Assembly (NCBI RefSeq): GCF_963678635.1 | Contig: NC_087063.1 | Span: 54,515,074 to 54,579,073, forward strand | Source of the DNA: Symsagittifera roscoffensis | Lineage: Eukaryota; Xenacoelomorpha; Acoela; Convolutidae | Direction of reading: 5' to 3' | Length of the DNA: 64,000 nt | Part shown: positions 54,596 through 64,000 of the stretch, piece after piece | How the letters are laid out: every line of letters begins with the position of its first letter | Position numbering within the stretch: position 1 is the first letter of the stretch | Position numbers and translations under genes: made by a program | Notes under the pieces: generated by a model | What the model was told of the DNA's origin: nothing | What the model saw: the letters and a program-made list of their open reading frames with translations, nothing else | Database searches by the model: none

Positions 54596-57299
54596 GTTCT
54601 CTTCAGTTGGCTCCCCAATTCTAATTTGTTAATCTCAGCCTTCTGCTGGGTAGCCCAGTTGCGTCGCTTGCGTGACACTCCACTGTCGAGTTGCTTTAGG
54701 CAGTCTTCCAGTTCCTTCAATGATTCCAGGGCCACCCACCACGGCCGGGAGGTGTTCCTCGTTTTATTCTTCTCAAGAGGATCACTAGTTACTTGCTTCA
54801 CAGTGACCTGGTGTTCATTTGAGAACCATTCTTTGCCAACGTCTACTTCCCATGTCTGCCCGCTCGTCGAACCTCGTTTCCTCTTCGTCCTCTGAGGCTT
54901 GAAGTCTTCTTCCGTTGTCGAGTTGGTGGGAACCTCCGTTTCTCTTTCTACCTCGAGCAATTTCCTTGGTTCGTAGCTACTCTTGTAGGCTGCTGTCTTC
55001 TATCGTGCCAGAACCATGGGGGCCGTCTCTCGCAGGTTTTTCTTTGAGACTGCATCCGCCGAAGGACTACTCCACCCTTCTACCTCTCTCTTTCTCTTGC
55101 GAGACTTCACGTCTTTACTTGGGGGCGTTGCCGTTATCATCACTGATTCGACCTCTTTGTCTCCATCCAACCCTTCCAACTCTTGCCTCCCCCTACTCGA
55201 GCCTTAAGGATATTAGTACTTTTAATTATTTTACTAGTCTCGACCTTATCGCCCCTTACACCTTCAATTATTTTATTGACAGTTTTTTGTTTCAGAGTAG
55301 AGCTGTCTTTGCATTCGTCTTCTTTGGCCTTCAGTGGCGCCTTTCTCAATTCGACCATCTGGCTCAGCAGCTCTCCTCTTGCTTTTTCATCCAGACCTGT
55401 TCCCATCAGGACAGGTTCTCCGAAATTCACCACCGTGTCCCATAGTTCTTCTTTGAAATTGTCTAGTGTGATCTCGCTATTCACCTCTCGATTAAACTCT
55501 CTCAAGAATTCTCGCCAAGCGTTCTCATCGAGAGTCCCTAGGAACATGGTCTTGTTTCCCTCGAAGGTATTCTTTTCTCTTTCTTCTGCACTCAAGAGTA
55601 TCATTCCCATATTGGAAGTCTCGCCCGTCAGTGGCAACTCTAGATTCTTGCGGGAAGATGTGGTCAGAGGTGGCGTGGCAGTGTCCGCCCAATATTCTCC
55701 GCTCAGATCTTCCAACAGTTCTTGAGTGGTGAAGTCCTCCTCTGCTGGTTTTGGTTCAGGCGTGTTCCCCACTTCCATCTCCTCTCCTGCCTCACTGAGA
55801 GTCTCATCCATGCTTTCTTCTCCTGACTCGACTCTCCTTCTCTCAAGTATCCTCCTGAACCGATCTTCTACGGGGCCCCATCTTTTGTCTCCAGGGGTGC
55901 CCACCGACAGGGGTGAGGGTGTCGTTGGATCTGATTTCTTGTATTCCGTCAGAACCACATACAACGGGACTGCTGCATCCAGCTCCTCCCCTTCCCGTCT
56001 CATCTCTACCTGTTCCAGTCCGTAAGGCGCCCGGTATTTTCTTGTGGCAAACTTCATTTCGTCTTTTAGCGCAATGTGTCCTTCTTCTACAATCATCCTG
56101 CCATCGTCCCACACCGGTAACATATTCTCCAAATCCGCCCGATCAAGCGTTCTCAAGATCTCCGCACCTCGATTTTTGGGGGCATTGAGCCTCTCATCTT
56201 CTTCGGTTGAGTCATCCAGGAGTTTATTTTTATATCACAGGTGTGAAAATAGACCGCTGCGGTGTAGTCGATGAATAGGGGATCCCAGCCATCGGTGAAT
56301 TCCCTTTGCTGCCTCTCCGCCTCTTCTCTCGCGAACAGGGATGGGACCACCAGGGAACTGTTCATACCCAGGGTCATTCTCCTGACCGTTGAGAACTCGG
56401 GAATGGTTGCTGGCAAGATTTCATTCTCTAGTATTGCCTCTAGTTCCCTTTTCACCAACTCGAAGCTCTTCTTCCACGTGGGAATTCTCAAGATCTCTAG
56501 TCCACTCGCCGTCAGGGGATTCAAGTGGCAGAACTTGGGATAAGTTTCGATGGGGCCTTCACGTTTACCCCCATCCTGCACTGCAGTTGCCCTCGGAAAT
56601 TGTATACCATTGACTCGGGATCTTTCTTTTTTCCAAAGAGTACCGTGTTACTCATTTGAGTCCTCAGCACCTCTTGCTGACACCAGTTGAGCGCCGTCCC
56701 ATCCAACACACTTATCAAGCTCAAGTGTGTCACGGAATTGCGGTAAGCCGTCACTAGAGGATCTGGAAACGCGTATGTTACAGCTGGTCCGTAAATGCAG
56801 GTTACGACCTCCTCCAGCCCCCGGATTATCCCCATTGGGTCCGATCTCATCGCCAGGCACAGGTCTGTCAACAGAGGCATGCCACCATTTACTTGTCTCC
56901 ATTCATCTTCAGTTTTCGGATTCTTTTCCTCGCCAGTCATTGTCGATTCTGCATCAGGAGATACTCCACCAGCAGCGTCTTTAGTCCCGCAGCACATTTA
57001 TATGAGTAGGTGTCTATGCTCGAGTGGGTTTTCTCCATCGACAGGGGCTCCCCATATTTCGTCATTTGATGAAATGACACCAGCTCACCATGGGTCAGGA
57101 GCACCAGAGCCAGATATCCGTCAATCCGTAGTGTTTCCACACACCGACTGAACATATACGCTGGACCCATGTTGAATAGGTACCTCGGGTAAACTAAGTA
57201 CAGTACCAACAATAGGCTGATGGGCATGCTCAGTATTTCTTGTACAAAGGCTCCAAAAATGGTCTCCTTTGCACCAAACACTATAGCCATGAATTCTTT
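54556..57299 (-). pseudogene. protein Y of giant element 2, broken
   Basis: Pieces at 57290-56937 (same frame as SGNH, after a TAG at 57300-57302), 56997-56521, 56581-56153, 56156-55140 and 54960-54556. Blocks shared with element 1 Y include LVEYLLMQNRQ (LLQYLLQQNRS in element 1), GMPLLTDL, IYGPAVTYAFPD, AYRNSV, and the acidic-then-basic C-terminal half. Because the N-terminal piece is in frame with SGNH, SGNH and Y were probably one polyprotein in the ancestor. No family is recognised. Confidence 0.7.
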
Positions 57300-59720
57300 C
57301 TACCAACAAGGACTCAAGAATTTGAGAATCTCGTGATCTTTTCTTGTCCTCAGCTCGCCCTTTGCGTGCTCCCTCCAGAATCTCCCGATGGTGACCTCGT
57401 TTGCAGCCGTGACGAACCTGGTCACCGTCATCTCCTTACTCTCGGCCACTTCCAACTGCTCCTCAAGAAAAATCCAGATTTGCTTCACAAGAGGTGGGGC
57501 ATTCTCCTTTGTCTTCTCTGTGGCGTTTTCTAGCCTTGGTGTTAGGAACGGCCACCTGCCTCTTTCTTGCGTCAGTCGGTACACCATCGACTCCAGTTGC
57601 TTCTCTGTTGCAGCCACATTTTTTCTCTCATTACTTGGTCCCCTCGACTTACTGTTGGAGCTCGTGATGGTCAAATCCATACTTCGAAACCACAAGCTGG
57701 CCGTCAATTGACTTATTATTGGGTGGTCATCCCCTATAGCCGGACTGAACTTGAGTTGTCTGGCGAAGTTCGATATCTCTAGCAAGAGGACTTCATTCAA
57801 TACAATGAGGATATCTGCTAACTCATAGAAGTCCCTCAACGCGTGGGACACATCCGCCCATGCCGACACCAGTTCTGACTTGCAAAGCCTCAAGTTCGTC
57901 GGTTGCAACTCTCGATTGGGAGCTGTCATCAGCATCCGCCATGTATTCCCCTTGGCTATTAAGATCAGAACCGCATACACAAACTGCAGAGCGGGAGGCA
58001 TGCTCGCGTACCCGGGGGACGTCATGAACACCACTCTTGTCTTAGATCCAAATCGTGAGGCGACGTTCTCCTGCACCTCATTCATTGCTGCAAATAACGT
58101 CTGGATAGCTTCCCAGGTTCTCTTTGGCGCCGGCTCATCGCCCTTGAGTTGCTCAAGAAACCCAGTCGCATGCAGGTGGTCATTCACTCCTGCAAACAGT
58201 AGTAACTCGGGCTCGCAAGGCATCTCCGATTTTATCGCGACCACCAGGGTTAACATTTGGTTCAACTCAGCCCCTGGAAGCGAGTATATCAAAGTCTCCG
58301 GCCAGAACAACTTGGGAGACGTTCCCTCGAAGTCCGATCCCGCTACGATGGTCACCCTCGCGGCAGCTGGATCTTCTCTGTTGTAAAATGCCAAGGTCCT
58401 GGCCAATTGGGCGTTTCCGCAGGGTTTCCCATATCTAGGGTCGTCCGCCAATCTCTTATCCTCGTAAGCGGCATCTGGCAGTTCCATTTCTCTTGGGTCC
58501 AATAGTTTGTCCACCACCCTCAACTGCGCTGGAGTTGCCAACCTGATTCTGGCAATGCTCGTTCGGTGCTTAGGGAGCTCCACTATGAGTCCCGGACTCC
58601 CCAGCAACTTGAGAGGTCTGTAGTTGATAGGTCCCATGACTGATCTTGTGGGAATCCCAGTCAGATCCGCCGTCTTCATTATTCTCGCTCTTAAGAAATA
58701 CGACTCGTGAGCCTTCAACCAGTCCACGCACTGGTGTCTACTTAAGTCCTCGTGTGACACGCGCTCGAGGCCCAGAGCTTCCGCCAACTCTTGTCTACAT
58801 TCCTGGTCCTCCAAGTCCAGCTCCTTTACCTGCTCCAGATATCTCGACCGGCTTGTCTCCGCCGGTCTCTCCACCCTCTTGCTCTCTACCACTACCACTG
58901 AGGACACTACCGAACTCTGGGGTGTTGATGACGTTGCTTCCTCGGCCTCCATCGGTGTGGCACCCGGCAATCTGGTCCGGCTACTTCTCGAGCTGTCTCT
59001 AGAATCGACTCTCGCCCCCAGGCGACTGGATAGAGTTCTTGAGGCGAGGAAAGGGGGATTTGGAGGTGGTCCGAATGTGAATTGGGCCGTCTCCAGCAAG
59101 TCTGCCTCCAACGCGCTTATGTGCCTTTGGAAAACGTCATTCAACCATTCCACTCCCCTAGGCCTGTCAAAATGGATTCCGTCTGAGGATGCATCATCGG
59201 GGAAGGCAGCTCGCTCCATTTGCTCGGCTACATCCAGCAATCCAATGGGAAGGACACTCCTCTGATGTATTTGCCTGACTACTTCGTTCAGGTTCCGCAC
59301 CTTCGTATTCATCTCCATCGCGTGTTGGTCAGCTTTCATATTGTAAGGGACGGTACACACTGTGAGTATGGCAGGATCCATTTGAATCCGTAACTCCTCA
59401 AGGATGCAGCTCATCTTGTCGTGTAGCCTCATAACCTTCCTTGACTCCCCCCTGGACACGTCATTAGTCCCGATCATTAGAGTTACTGTGTATACTCTCG
59501 CTATCCCTAGCATCTCAAGTGATGCTATTATCTGCGGCGTTGCAGCTCCAGCGAAACTCAAGATCCCAGTCTGCCGATGCGACTGAATCCGGGTCAGCAC
59601 CCGCAGCAGGCTGTCCCCTATGATTAGGTGGACCGTACCCTCCGGTACACGTGGCTGCGTATGATATTCCACCCAAGCCGCGTCATGGAAGCAATCCCTC
59701 CTGACTCTTTGTGCTGTGCT
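57300..59720 (-). CDS. SGNH/GDSL-type hydrolase protein of giant element 2
   Basis: An open frame of 790 codons. SGNH blocks: IIGDSLLR with the nucleophile Ser (about 59604-59630), FAGAA (oxyanion Gly), IGTNDVSR (about 59455-59478) and SDGIHFD with Asp and His (about 59166-59188). All four family residues are present, so this copy could be catalytically competent. The domain is near the start; a Ser/Arg-rich linker and about 450 further residues run on into the start of Y (VLNEVLLLEISNFAR). Upstream, a TGA at 59721-59723 separates it in frame from the coiled-coil segment. The natural substrate is unknown. Confidence 0.87.
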   Translation of the reverse strand, partial: STAQRVRRDCFHDAAWVEYHTQPRVPEGTVHLIIGDSLLRVLTRIQSHRQTGILSFAGAATPQIIASLEMLGIARVYTVTLMIGTNDVSRGESRKVMRLHDKMSCILEELRIQMDPAILTVCTVPYNMKADQHAMEMNTKVRNLNEVVRQIHQRSVLPIGLLDVAEQMERAAFPDDASSDGIHFDRPRGVEWLNDVFQRHISALEADLLETAQFTFGPPPNPPFLASRTLSSRLGARVDSRDSSRSSRTRLPGATPMEAEEATSSTPQSSVVSSVVVVESKRVERPAETSRSRYLEQVKELDLEDQECRQELAEALGLERVSHEDLSRHQCVDWLKAHESYFLRARIMKTADLTGIPTRSVMGPINYRPLKLLGSPGLIVELPKHRTSIARIRLATPAQLRVVDKLLDPREMELPDAAYEDKRLADDPRYGKPCGNAQLARTLAFYNREDPAAARVTIVAGSDFEGTSPKLFWPETLIYSLPGAELNQMLTLVVAIKSEMPCEPELLLFAGVNDHLHATGFLEQLKGDEPAPKRTWEAIQTLFAAMNEVQENVASRFGSKTRVVFMTSPGYASMPPALQFVYAVLILIAKGNTWRMLMTAPNRELQPTNLRLCKSELVSAWADVSHALRDFYELADILIVLNEVLLLEISNFARQLKFSPAIGDDHPIISQLTASLWFRSMDLTITSSNSKSRGPSNERKNVAATEKQLESMVYRLTQERGRWPFLTPRLENATEKTKENAPPLVKQIWIFLEEQLEVAESKEMTVTRFVTAANEVTIGRFWREHAKGELRTRKDHEILKFLSPCW

Positions 59721-60488
59721 TCAATCCATGCGATTGTGCCTGTGGTATCTGCCCTCAGTGTTCTTCTTGTAACTTGAGATTACCACGCTCCTGATCGGTT
59801 GCTGCCTCCAAGTCGGGGGTAACTCCACTCTTGCTGGACTCTCACGATTTCTTAGCTGAAGTCTCTCATTCAATTCTTTCAGACGTGACGAGCTCCCGCT
59901 CACCTGACTGCTGCTCGGGGTTGAACTCGGAGTATACCCCGGCAGTGCGACGTCCATCAATGGGCGTATCGGTTGTGTCTCCAAACCATGCAGGGAGGAC
60001 GTTGACTCAGTCGGTATCCATACCTCCAACCCCTCGTTCATGTGTTCCTGAGCCGCGCGGTCTAGGTTAAATCGTCCCTTCGATCTGCGAGCCTCATCCA
60101 CTTCCATACGTGACTCTAGTCTTGAACCGGCGGCCGTTCGCTCCTTGGGCCTGGCTCCCTTTTGCATGTCGAGCTCGCGCTGTCGCCGCTGGATTCTCTC
60201 AAGTTCCGACTTCAGCTGTCCACAATTCGCCGCATTCTCTCGCACCCTTTGTTCTTGCTGGTGCTCGGCCTTCAGCATATCGAGTTCCCTCAGCGCTTGG
60301 TCCTTCTCGATGACCGCCTGATCTCTCTCCAGATTCGCCTGATCTCTCTCGAGCTTCGCTTGATCCCGGTCGATGTTCGCTTTGTTCCTCTCCCTCTGTG
60401 TCCTCTCAAGTTCTCTTTTCAGACTACTGAGGTCAGGATACGCCTCTTCCGTTTGCTGCGCTTGTGTCATAGAGGGTGTCTTACTCAT
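59721..60488 (-). CDS. coiled-coil N-terminal segment of the SGNH polyprotein, element 2
   Basis: From an ATG at 60488 (MSKTPSMTQ) to a TGA at 59721-59723, 255 codons. Residues about 22-120 are a strong coiled coil with repeated RDQAKLE/RDQANLE heptad-like units. The remainder is Ser/Pro/Arg-rich. The frame continues directly into the SGNH frame after the TGA, and the codons between align with element 1 (a C-x2-D-x-x-W patch), so the stop is likely damage or readthrough. The coiled coil suggests oligomerisation, as in coiled-coil esterase ORF1 proteins of some LINEs. Confidence 0.75.
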   Translation of the reverse strand: MSKTPSMTQAQQTEEAYPDLSSLKRELERTQRERNKANIDRDQAKLERDQANLERDQAVIEKDQALRELDMLKAEHQQEQRVRENAANCGQLKSELERIQRRQRELDMQKGARPKERTAAGSRLESRMEVDEARRSKGRFNLDRAAQEHMNEGLEVWIPTESTSSLHGLETQPIRPLMDVALPGYTPSSTPSSSQVSGSSSRLKELNERLQLRNRESPARVELPPTWRQQPIRSVVISSYKKNTEGRYHRHNRMD

Positions 60489-61483
60489 GTTTTATCGAGA
60501 TATGGCGTTTTTTATGATTTTTTCCTTTTTAAAAAAAAACTTAGATATAAAAAAAAAAATCGAATTTGAATTTCTCAACCCTATTGTGGGGTGCTATCAG
60601 GTGCACTCAGGGGTTGCAGTTCTTCCCTTCAATGTGACTGCTCAAATCTTTTTCGTTTCCGAGATGTGGCGTTACGTATTTGGCGTTGCAAATATTCCCT
60701 CTAAATTTGAATGCTCAAATCCTTTTCCGAGATGTGGCGTTTTTTTTATGAAGGAGAAACGCCTGATACATGAGACCAGTTCATCTTCACGGTTGCAATA
60801 AGTCTTTTAGTACATGTTTTAGGAAGCTCTTTTAACGTTCAACTATCTATTTGAAGCACCGTAGGTGCGATTCATGCGCTAGTTTCATTTACCCGCAATT
60901 TATAATAAATAAATCTATTATTTATTTGAATGCGGTCTTCACTATCTCGCCATATTTAAGCTTTTTCAACTCATTAGTTTTATAGGGTTTGTTAGTTTTA
61001 CGTTACGAATAAAGCAAAAAACCGAAGAGTTAATGCGCGTTCGAGCTCGAACAGATTTTGAAACAATGACTTGAGTAATCTTTTCAACCCTTGCAATGTT
61101 TTAAACTTTTAACAGATCAACATAGGATTTTCTTGAACAAGTGCAAAACGAAATTTTCTTTCAGTTGAGTATAGTTGGGTAGTCAATTTGACTTTACCAA
61201 TTCAATCTGAAAATAAAACTTGATCTTTAGACTAAAATGCTATGTTCTTAACCTAAAACTCCCCCTGCCATTATAGTTAAAATTTTATACTTTTCGTTCT
61301 ACTAAAATATTTGAATTAGAAGTTTTCTAAGAGCATGCAGATTCATTTTATGTTTTAGCACCATCAATCGTTAAAAATTTAATTGTCATGCCAATCACTT
61401 TTAAGATCCTTTTACCTGTTCCGTACCCCAACACCTAACTTGATATCCCTTCATGCCCAACTCAAGACCCCCATGTACCTGAC
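60489..61483 (-). other. spacer between pol and second coding block, element 2
   Basis: About 1 kb without a supported gene. Imperfect repeats lie next to the downstream gene: GAGATGTGGCGTT or close at about 60500, 60660 and 60730, and TGCTCAAATCxTTTTxC at about 60640 and 60712. Farther right it is AT-rich with nothing recognised. It holds the position of the palindrome-bearing spacer of element 1, but I do not find those palindromes here. Confidence 0.5.
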
Positions 61484-62718
61484 TTAGGCGATACTCAGGT
61501 AGTATTTCTTGTGCAGATGTACCATTATCTCCGTTTATGCGAAGACCACGTGTAGGATAGCATATAGTTCCCTTGGGCTCAGCTTGCCCCTGTTCGGGCC
61601 GTGGACCGGCATTGAGACCTCCGTTATTCTTCTTTCGATCATGAAGTCCCGCAGTCTCGTTAGTGCCAACATCACGTGTTCAGGATCGAGCGTGTTCCTC
61701 TCACTGACCCTCGTCACTAAGAAGCACAGGTGTTTGCCTGGGACTTGTGCTACTGATGGCGGAAACGCAGCCATTCCTCCCAGCCCCGGTCTCTGTCTGA
61801 ACAGAAAATCCACGTTCTGGTACTCTCTCTTGAAGTCGGCCTCCAGTCTTGATTTGAAACTCATGTCCGCCGTGATACAGACTGCGCTAGTCCTGTCCGA
61901 CAGAATGAAGTCGCTATCCGTTATCAGGATGTTCTCCGAGTATTCGTTGGGTATTTCAAACTTCGTTTTGAAATTCCGTCCTATGGTAGGCTCAGCCTCC
62001 TCCCCATCCAGTTCCAGTCCGCTCGTTTCTCTCACTTCCCTGAGTTTCTTTATCATCAAATTTTCGGTGTGGGTAAGTCCTACCCCCACTCCCGGACAAA
62101 AATACTTATCGACGTCCCCTCCGATGGTGGTGGGTCTAAATTATCTGGTGGAATCTTGAGCGGCCTGTCTGTTGCTGTCCAGCCGAAGAGGGGATCCTCC
62201 GTTTTCATGTGCTTTCCCGCTGATACGTCAACTTGTTGGATGCTTTGTCCTTCGCCGCTTCCGTTCTTGACATCGCGCACCCATTCTAATATCCTCAAGT
62301 TCGTATTCTCCCTCCTCTCTATCTCGCTCTGTTCCAAATCTGTCTCTCGTTCTGGTGTCGAGTAGTCTTCCTGCGGGTAGTGTTCATTATCATTGATAAT
62401 TTGCCATTCATCATCGGCTGCCAGTTTGCCCAGAATTAGTAGCTCTTCGCTTAGTTCATCGGGCTGTATCTTATCAATCAAGAAATCATCTCCGTACCTG
62501 TTGTACCTCATGCCTGTTCGTTTGCGATTGCCACTCCTAGTCCCCGCTGGTATTGGTAAGTCTGGTTCTGACCACTTCGGCACCTCATCCTGCTCCGGAT
62601 CGTTCCAGTCTTCTTCCACAAAGGATTCCGCCTCAGAGTCCGCTTCTATCTTTTCATTGTCATCCAAACTCAAGTTTTCGTTGCCATAATTTTTCTCTCT
62701 GGTGCCTTTTTCGTTCAA
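61484..62718 (-). pseudogene. pol: Pol C-terminus of giant element 2: acidic tether and macrodomain
   Basis: Frame 62718-62080 is the acidic tether (shared RYNRYGDDFLIDKI; element 1 KYNPYGEDFVVDRI). A missing C in a C-run near 62091, compared with element 1, shifts it into frame 62089-61535. That frame carries the macrodomain: ITDSDFIL, AVCITADM, GGMAAFPP, LCFLVTR, LTRLRDFM, PVHGPNRGKL. A TAA at 61535-61537 interrupts the last strand, which resumes as MVHLHKKYYLSI up to TAA at 61484. The phosphate loops are altered in the same way as in element 1, and the Lys of FLVTK is Arg here. Confidence 0.8.
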
Positions 62719-64000
62719 TTCAGTTTTTCATAATGTGCTGCTCGCCACGTACTCAAGCGGTAGAACCGTCCTTGTTGGTGTACTTCCGTTATCATGATTG
62801 GTCCTCTCCATTTTTTAAGTAGTTTCTTTGTCCCTTTGGGCGGTATGACATTCTAGAAGACCCATGCGTACTGGCCCACTTCATATGGCTTCGCCTGTAA
62901 TATCTTTTCATCATTTTTCTTGCGCTGTCTCATTTGTGCTTGCGCAGTGTTCCTCCTGCGGAGCTTATTTAGTTCATGCTGTCTCCTGATCGCTTCTTTC
63001 ACGTAAGCTTGAGGCGACGTCTTTTCCCTTCGTAATCCGGGTAAAAGAATGTCAGGGGCATTTCTCTCTCCCTGCCCTTCAACATCATGAAAGGACTGAT
63101 GCCCGTTGTTGAGTGTTGCGTACTGTTGTTTGCCCCTACGACTTGCAGCAGATATTTATCCCACTCCGTCATGTATCTTGAGCAGTATACCCTCAACATG
63201 TTCACCATCGTTCTATTCTGTCTCTCTTCCAGTCAGTTGGTCTGAGGATGGTAGGTTGTCGAGTGTGCTTGAGCAATGTGACAACCATATCGTGACATCC
63301 AATGCGTTATCAGCTGGTCACAAGTCTCCTCTGCTGAGGCTGTCTGACACGGGACCGCTTCTGCCAACTTTGTGAAGTGATCTATTATGACCAGTATCTG
63401 GTTATATCCCGACTCCGTCATGCATATTTTTTGATGGTCTATCTGCACCACCTCGTTAAACTCCGAGCTTTCAACGGACTTGATTGGGATCTTCATCTTC
63501 CTTGGGTCTCTTACTTGCAGGCATGCCAGGCATGCATTCACCCATCTCTTGCAAGCTTTCCTTAATCCTAGCCAATCAAACCTGTGAAGTATTTTTTGTT
63601 GCACTTTGTCTATCCCCTGGTGCCCCATCTGATCGTGCGATCTGAATAACACCTCCGTCTGATACAATTGTGGTAATATGATGAGGTTGTGCTTGTGTAA
63701 TATCTTCTCCTCATCTTTTCTCTTGCACGCTACCACCCCATCAGCTGTGTGATAGAGTAAATCTTTTTTTTTCTTTGTAGAACTGGCTCAAGACCTTGTA
63801 GCTGTCTTCTTTGAGTTCCCCTTTCTCCTTGGACCCCGGCTGGATCCATTTGGAGAGGTTACTTGTCATCTCGCTTTGACATGTTCCTTTAGTGCCATGA
63901 TCTGTCCATTCATTTCCCCAGGGTTGTGGATGTCATCATTCAGCTTTACGCATATCATCCTCTTCACGATCTTCAGATCATCTTCTGGCACCAGATTTGT
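62719..64000 (-). pseudogene. pol: integrase of giant element 2, partial and broken
   Basis: Frames 63736-63233 and 63208-62999, with further homology between them and to the right edge. Features: SHDQMGHQGIDK and CLACLQ (HHCC finger), EVVQIDHQK with the first catalytic Asp, a YHPQTN segment before the catalytic Glu region, VNMLRVYCSRYM, and, at about 62720-62860 in sense, KKWRGP. The SDNG segment with the second Asp, present in element 1, is missing: CGCHIAQAHS joins CHI directly to AQAHS, so about 30 residues are deleted (near 63275). The protein cannot be active. It continues past 64000. Confidence 0.82.

Larger units (their letters stand above)
51939..64000 (-). mobile_element. giant LTR retrotransposon, element 2 (3' half, continues past window)
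   Basis: The same gene order as element 1, read right to left: integrase (63.7-62.7 kb), acidic tether, macrodomain (to 61484), spacer, coiled coil, SGNH (60488-57300), Y (57299-54556), Z (54595-52503). Proteins align with element 1 block by block, at perhaps 40-50% identity in the best parts, while the DNA is diverged. The left edge is uncertain: TGTAACAGTCGCC at 51939 resembles the TGTAACATTCGCC edge of element 1's LTR. The 5' half and the other LTR lie beyond 64000. Many frameshifts show decay. Confidence 0.85.

Noticed and set aside
22516-59723. Genome-wide recoding of stop codons to explain the in-frame stops
   Set aside because: All three stop codons interrupt frames, sister copies often have sense codons at the same place, and frameshifts accompany them; decay explains this better.

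Overview
This is a eukaryotic, almost certainly invertebrate-animal, genomic window made almost entirely of transposable elements. Low-complexity AT-rich DNA, LINEs with an ORF1 and an endonuclease-RT, and Ty3/gypsy-type LTR retroelements point to an animal genome. I see no bacterial signals, no tRNA or rRNA genes and no ordinary host gene. Nearly all coding potential lies on the minus strand.

Layout. 1-6.29 kb: a decayed plus-strand LTR retroelement (integrase, then a long broken downstream coding region). 6.65-36.82 kb: a complete giant LTR retrotransposon of about 30 kb on the minus strand, with an 886-bp and an 878-bp LTR, inserted inside a LINE whose 3' part is at 6.29-6.65 kb and whose 5' part is at 36.82-40.07 kb. 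40.9-43.9 kb: a second decayed copy of the tail of the plus-strand retroelement. 45.24-51.35 kb: a roughly 3-kb tandem duplication carrying LINE reverse-transcriptase fragments. About 51.94-64.0 kb: the 3' half of a second, diverged giant element of the same family, also minus strand, running off the right edge.

The giant elements are the main interest. In sense order element 1 has: 5' LTR; a 3-kb leader packed with a GGAGGGT/ACCCTCC motif; gag with a zinc knuckle; aspartic protease; RT-RNase H-integrase; an acidic tether; a TARG1-like macrodomain; a gap with palindromes; then a second coding block with a coiled coil, an SGNH/GDSL hydrolase and two large proteins of unknown function, here called Y (about 1,000 residues) and Z (about 680-850 residues); 3' LTR. 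Element 2 has the same order. Homology between the two elements runs through the macrodomain, SGNH, Y and Z even though their DNA has diverged, which suggests that the extra block was maintained as protein-coding DNA.

Both copies are now damaged. Element 1 has in-frame stops and frameshifts in gag, pol and Y/Z, a 6.09-kb internal tandem duplication of Y-Z, a 53-bp duplication that breaks Y, and Tyr in place of the predicted SGNH catalytic His. Element 2 has several frameshifts. The functional proposals (macrodomain against host ADP-ribosylation, SGNH as an esterase) are inferences from family membership.
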